Both the position numbers and the translations under genes were made by a program. This document shows positions 23,901-26,531 of a stretch of 26,531 nt of DNA, one piece after another. The notes under the pieces are model-generated. The model was given only the letters and a program-made list of their open reading frames with translations. It made no database searches and was not told the origin of the DNA. Source of the DNA: Acidobacteriota bacterium (GTDB lineage Bacteria; Acidobacteriota; Terriglobia; Bryobacterales; Bryobacteraceae); NCBI GenBank assembly GCA_003223065.1, contig QHXU01000012.1, positions 7,722-34,252 of the forward strand, written 5' to 3'. Every line of letters starts with the position of its first letter. The stretch's first letter is position 1.

Positions 23901-24156
23901 CACGCAGCGCGGCGGCTACCAGCACGCATTGATCCCGCTAACAGAACGCGCGCGAGCGTTCCTCGCGAAACTTCTTGAAAACATCGACGGCGCGATTGCC
24001 GGCGGCTTTCTTCCGCCCGCCCCCCAGAAGGGTTCCTGCGAAATGTGCGACTACCGCGTGGTGTGCGGCCCCTACGAGGAACTGCGCGTGGCGCGTCACA
24101 AGGATCGTGGCGATGCGCGGCTCGAGCCGTTGACCGAGATTCGGGCGATGGCATGA
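20974..24156 (+). CDS. addB: AddB-like subunit of helicase-nuclease (PD-(D/E)XK nuclease, Fe-S)
   Basis: 1060 residues. The C-terminal RecB-type nuclease has Asp916 in GSIDLVE and Asp931-x-Lys933 in TDHKTGK. Four cysteines frame it as in AddB iron-sulfur clusters: Cys765 in FAVCPYRFAL, then Cys1022, Cys1025 and Cys1031, with the CxxCx5C spacing of the family. The N-terminal half is helicase-like but divergent, and I see no Walker A motif near the start, so it should not hydrolyse ATP by itself. AddB recognises Chi-like sites in characterised AddAB enzymes. The next gene (addA) overlaps its stop by 4 nt (ATGA). ATG 20974 has GGGAG very close upstream, so the exact start is slightly uncertain. 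Confidence 0.88.
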   Translation: MTRRIVKSWSNGRLIAAAAEFISLHSETVAILPGHLAGEELAHSGRGLAGFHRTTLVQLAIDLARPTMAERGLAPLSNLGLEALAARVVHAARGANELPYFGPVSALPGFARALARTLAELRLARVKPDALRSSGPPGADLSRLLLRYEAELTERSLTDLASVFEFAIEAAVKDDHRMLGLPLAVLDAPLDSHAHREFFARVAERAPAVLAAVTWDDGSLERVLGVTSEDLDPAAPAASLEHLRTHLFTVSPPAAKSRDYGFDLFSAPGEGLECVEIARRVLRLAGEGAAFDQMAILLRSPERYQPMIEDALRRARIPAYFSRGTARPDPGGRAFLALLACAAEKCSASRFAEYLSLGQVPPAGFEAGSGWVPADDEMLAASQATAPDESAEPDVDESRVPRAPSGWEKLLVDAAVIGGRERWARRLAGLENEFDLRLKTLERDDDPRRRHLARQLDQLRELERFALPLIDKLDALPAAAPWDEWLDRLSDLARVALRRPDPVLAVLAEFEPMGQVGPATLEEVAEVMSERLRFLRREPPQRRYGHVFVGSIDEARGCEFGIVFLPGLAEGLFPQRALEDPLLLDDFRRLAGEHLLVRDDRVDRERLRLHLAVAAARERLIASYPRMDVAEARPRVPSFYALELPRAIEGSLPELSEFERRAREAAPARLNWPAPRDAADAIDDAEYDLVMLDGALADKNRARYLVEANPHLARSLRTRWSRWRPAWKEADGLITADPDALAALAANRLNARAWSPSALQQFAVCPYRFALHGIYELRPREEAAALEQMDPLTRGGLFHAVQFALFGELKSAALLPLNGSRLAEALTIADRVLDQVAASYEEQLAPAIPRVWKSEIEDLRTDLRGWLQHIATNDDDWEPVHFEFGFGLRSNDSRDPASTTEEASLAEGVRLRGSIDLVERHTTRGVLRVTDHKTGKPPDKIPAYVGGGVLLQPLLYGLAAERLLAAQVESGRLFYATQRGGYQHALIPLTERARAFLAKLLENIDGAIAGGFLPPAPQKGSCEMCDYRVVCGPYEELRVARHKDRGDARLEPLTEIRAMA

Positions 24157-26531
24157 ATCCCGCTGTACGCCCGCAATCCGACGAAGAGGCTCGATACCGC
24201 ATTCGTAAATCGCTGCACGAAAGTCTGATCGTTGAAGCCTCGGCAGGCGCCGGCAAGACGACGGAACTTGTGAATCGCATCGTCGCGGTCTTGGAAGCGG
24301 GCCTTGCCAGGATCGATCAAATCGTGGCCGTGACCTTCACGCATAAGGCGGCGGGTGAGCTGAAGCTGCGGTTGCGCGAGGAATTGGACAAGGCGCGGGT
24401 TCGCGCACCGCTGCTCGAACACGCGCTGGAGCGTCTGGAAGAAGCTTCCATCGGCACGATTCATTCTTTCTGCGCGCAGATCTTAAGAGAACGGCCGGTC
24501 GAAGCGCGAGTCGATCCCTCGTTCGAAGAACTGAGCGAGCAGGAAAGCGGCCGGATCTATCAGCGTGCGTTCCGCGCCTGGCTGGAACGCAGCCTCGGCG
24601 AATCGTCGCCCGCTCTACGCCGGGCCTTCGCGCGGCTGGCTTGGCGCGATTCCTGGGACGATACGCCGCCGCTCGAGCAGTTGCAGTGGGCCGGCAGGAA
24701 ACTGGTCGAGTGGCGCGACTATCCGGCGCCGTGGCGGCGCGAACCATTCGCGCGCGATGAGGAAATCGGCACGCTCGTCCGGATGGCTCGGGAACTCGCC
24801 GCGCTAAGCAGCCGCCCGCGTCGCGTCAGCGACAATTTGTACCGCGGGTTGGCGCCGGTCCGCGCCCTTGCCGTTTGGATTGAGCGCGCCGAAAACGCGG
24901 GCCCGAGGGATCACGACGCGGTCGAGAGCCTGCTACTGAAATTGGCGCGCGACCTGCGGCGTGACATGAAAAAGGGCTCCGGAGAGTACGGCGGCGGGGC
25001 CGCCCGCGAGGATTTGCTGGCGGGCCGCGATGAGCTGCTGCGCTGGATCGATGAGTTCCGGCGCAGGGCCGACGCGGACCTGGCGGCGCTGTTGCGGTCC
25101 GAGATGACCAGCCTGGTCAACGAATATAACGAGCGCAAGCGCCGCGCCGGCAAGCTCGATTTCGTCGATCTGTTGATCTCCGTGCGCGACCTGGTGCATG
25201 ATCAGCCTGACGTCCGCCGCTACCTTCAGAATCGGTTCACGCATCTGTTCATCGATGAGTTTCAGGACACCGATCCCCTGCAAGCGGAAATCCTGTTGTT
25301 GCTTGCGGCCGAGAATCCGGAGGAATCGGACTGGCTTCGCGCCCGCCCCAAGCCGGGAAAGCTTTTCTTAGTCGGCGATCCCAAGCAGTCCATCTATAAG
25401 TTCCGACGTGCCGACATGGTCCTCTACCGGCAGGTGCGCGATCGTCTGATCGAGGAGGGCGTCGGCCGGGTGTCGCTGGCCCGTAGTTTTCGCGCCGTAC
25501 GGAACATCCAGCACTTCGTCAACACCGCGTTTGAGACGGAAATGGACGGCAATGCCGGGCTTGGCCATGCCGAGTGGGTTCCCCTCGAGCAACATCGGCC
25601 CGATCCCGAAGGCCGGCCCAGCGTCGTGGTGCTGCCGGTGCCGAGACCGTACAAGACGCGCATCGCGAAAGAGGCCATCAATAAGTGCCTTCCCGACACA
25701 ATCGCGGCCTTCATCGCCTGGCTGCTGAACGAGAGCCAATGGGGGTTTCGAGCGCGCGACGTAGCCGTCTTGTTCCGGCGTCGGACGCAGGGCGGCACGG
25801 ACCTGACGCGCGAATACGCCCGTGCGCTCGAGGCGCGCGGAGTGGCGCACCTGCTCGCTGGATCGAAGTCGTTCCACCATCGCGAAGAAGTGGAGACGCT
25901 GCGTGCCGCGCTGACCGCCGTCGAGTGGCCCGATGACGAGCTGAGCGTTTTCGCCACGCTCAAAGGGTCGCTTTTCGCGATCCCGGATGAGGTGCTGTTG
26001 CGGTGGCGCCATAAGCATGGCCGTTTGCATCCGTTTCACAAACTCGCGGAGGATACCGATCCGGCGTTCGCTCCCATCTTGGAGGCGCTCGCCGTTTTGC
26101 GGGAGTTGCATCGCGCGCGCAACCGGCAGCCGTTCGCCGTCACGGTGAATGCGTTGCTCGAGACGACCCGCGCGCATGCCGGATTCATCCTGCGGCCTGG
26201 AGGCAATCAGATCCTGGCGAATGTGGCTCGCGTGGCGGACCTCGCGCGCACCTATGAAGTATCAGGCGGCATTTCGTTCCGCGGATTCGTCGACGAGTTG
26301 GCCGCACAAGCCGAGCGAGAGGAAGCCGCGGAGGCGCCTGTCCTCGAAGAGGATTCCGACGGTGTGCGCCTGATGACCGTCCACGGCGCCAAGGGACTCG
26401 AGTTTCCAGTGGTGATTTTAGCGGACCTGACGGCGAATCTCTCCGCACGCGAGCCGGACCAATATGTGGACGGCGCGCGGCGTTTGTGCGCCACGCGCCT
26501 GCTACGCTGCGCTCCGCTCGAGCTGTCCGAG
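24153..26531 (+). CDS. addA: AddA-type UvrD-like helicase/nuclease subunit, 3' end outside window
   Basis: 793 codons are present and the frame is still open at the window end. Superfamily-1 motifs are in order: Walker A EASAGAGKT (28-36), motif Ia AVTFTHKAAGEL (59-70), Walker B IDEFQDTDPLQ (Asp368-Glu369), motif III LVGDPKQSIYKFRRAD (about 406-421), motif IV SLARSFRA, and motif V LMTVHGAKGLEF (about 740-751). AddA is the 3'-5' translocating motor of the AddAB double-strand-break resection complex. Its own C-terminal nuclease lies beyond the window. The ATGA overlap with addB supports a coupled operon. No recD or recC is seen, which supports AddAB rather than RecBCD. Confidence 0.93.
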   Translation, partial: MNPAVRPQSDEEARYRIRKSLHESLIVEASAGAGKTTELVNRIVAVLEAGLARIDQIVAVTFTHKAAGELKLRLREELDKARVRAPLLEHALERLEEASIGTIHSFCAQILRERPVEARVDPSFEELSEQESGRIYQRAFRAWLERSLGESSPALRRAFARLAWRDSWDDTPPLEQLQWAGRKLVEWRDYPAPWRREPFARDEEIGTLVRMARELAALSSRPRRVSDNLYRGLAPVRALAVWIERAENAGPRDHDAVESLLLKLARDLRRDMKKGSGEYGGGAAREDLLAGRDELLRWIDEFRRRADADLAALLRSEMTSLVNEYNERKRRAGKLDFVDLLISVRDLVHDQPDVRRYLQNRFTHLFIDEFQDTDPLQAEILLLLAAENPEESDWLRARPKPGKLFLVGDPKQSIYKFRRADMVLYRQVRDRLIEEGVGRVSLARSFRAVRNIQHFVNTAFETEMDGNAGLGHAEWVPLEQHRPDPEGRPSVVVLPVPRPYKTRIAKEAINKCLPDTIAAFIAWLLNESQWGFRARDVAVLFRRRTQGGTDLTREYARALEARGVAHLLAGSKSFHHREEVETLRAALTAVEWPDDELSVFATLKGSLFAIPDEVLLRWRHKHGRLHPFHKLAEDTDPAFAPILEALAVLRELHRARNRQPFAVTVNALLETTRAHAGFILRPGGNQILANVARVADLARTYEVSGGISFRGFVDELAAQAEREEAAEAPVLEEDSDGVRLMTVHGAKGLEFPVVILADLTANLSAREPDQYVDGARRLCATRLLRCAPLELSE

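Overview
The window is GC-rich bacterial DNA, densely coded on both strands. It most resembles an Acidobacteriota genome, perhaps the Bryobacteraceae/Solibacter side. This is an inference from gene content: a 1302-residue Oar-like outer-membrane receptor with an N-terminal carboxypeptidase-regulatory-like domain, a small secreted DUF5818-like protein, tandem PTPS paralogues beside folE, and a divergent AddB. No rRNA, tRNA, CRISPR array, insertion sequence or prophage gene was seen.

Layout. (1) 1-2111, minus strand: branched-chain amino-acid operon ilvB-ilvN (ilvN cut by the window edge). A 49-codon leader peptide rich in Val/Ile/Leu and an intrinsic terminator precede it, forming a complete-looking ribosome-mediated attenuator. 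(2) 2341-4102, plus: a membrane family-2 glycosyltransferase and a response regulator with an XRE-type helix-turn-helix output domain. (3) 4110-8040: the conserved ybbP-ybbA / tesA arrangement, an FtsX-like permease and its ATPase transcribed away from a GDSL lipase. tesA carries an in-frame amber stop. (4) 8074-10152: a YhhQ-type queuosine-precursor transporter converging on hpt, which follows a secreted coiled-coil protein. (5) 10258-11727: rsfS, apparently starting at CTG, a small secreted protein and a secreted unknown. (6) 11738-13671, minus: tlpA-like thioredoxin and glcD, overlapping by one base, each broken by a small indel. (7) 13726-15135, plus: two tandem PTPS-family genes and folE, overlapping or nearly so. 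(8) 15384-19292: the outer-membrane receptor behind a strong promoter and long leader. (9) 19372-20738: an Rrf2-family regulator overlapping cysK. (10) 20974-26531: addB-addA, the recombination helicase-nuclease, with addA running off the end.

Themes. Biosynthesis genes sit beside readable control elements: ilv attenuation and an Rrf2-cysK pair reminiscent of CymR-CysK. Three genes within about 6 kb (tesA, glcD, tlpA) look disrupted by three different lesions: a nonsense change, a deletion of about 16 bp, and an exact 19-bp tandem duplication. TAG is used as an ordinary stop by several neighbouring genes, so recoding is an unlikely explanation for tesA. The best candidates for something little described are the ilv attenuator, the PTPS pair in which one copy has Asn at the catalytic Cys position, and the CTG start of rsfS.
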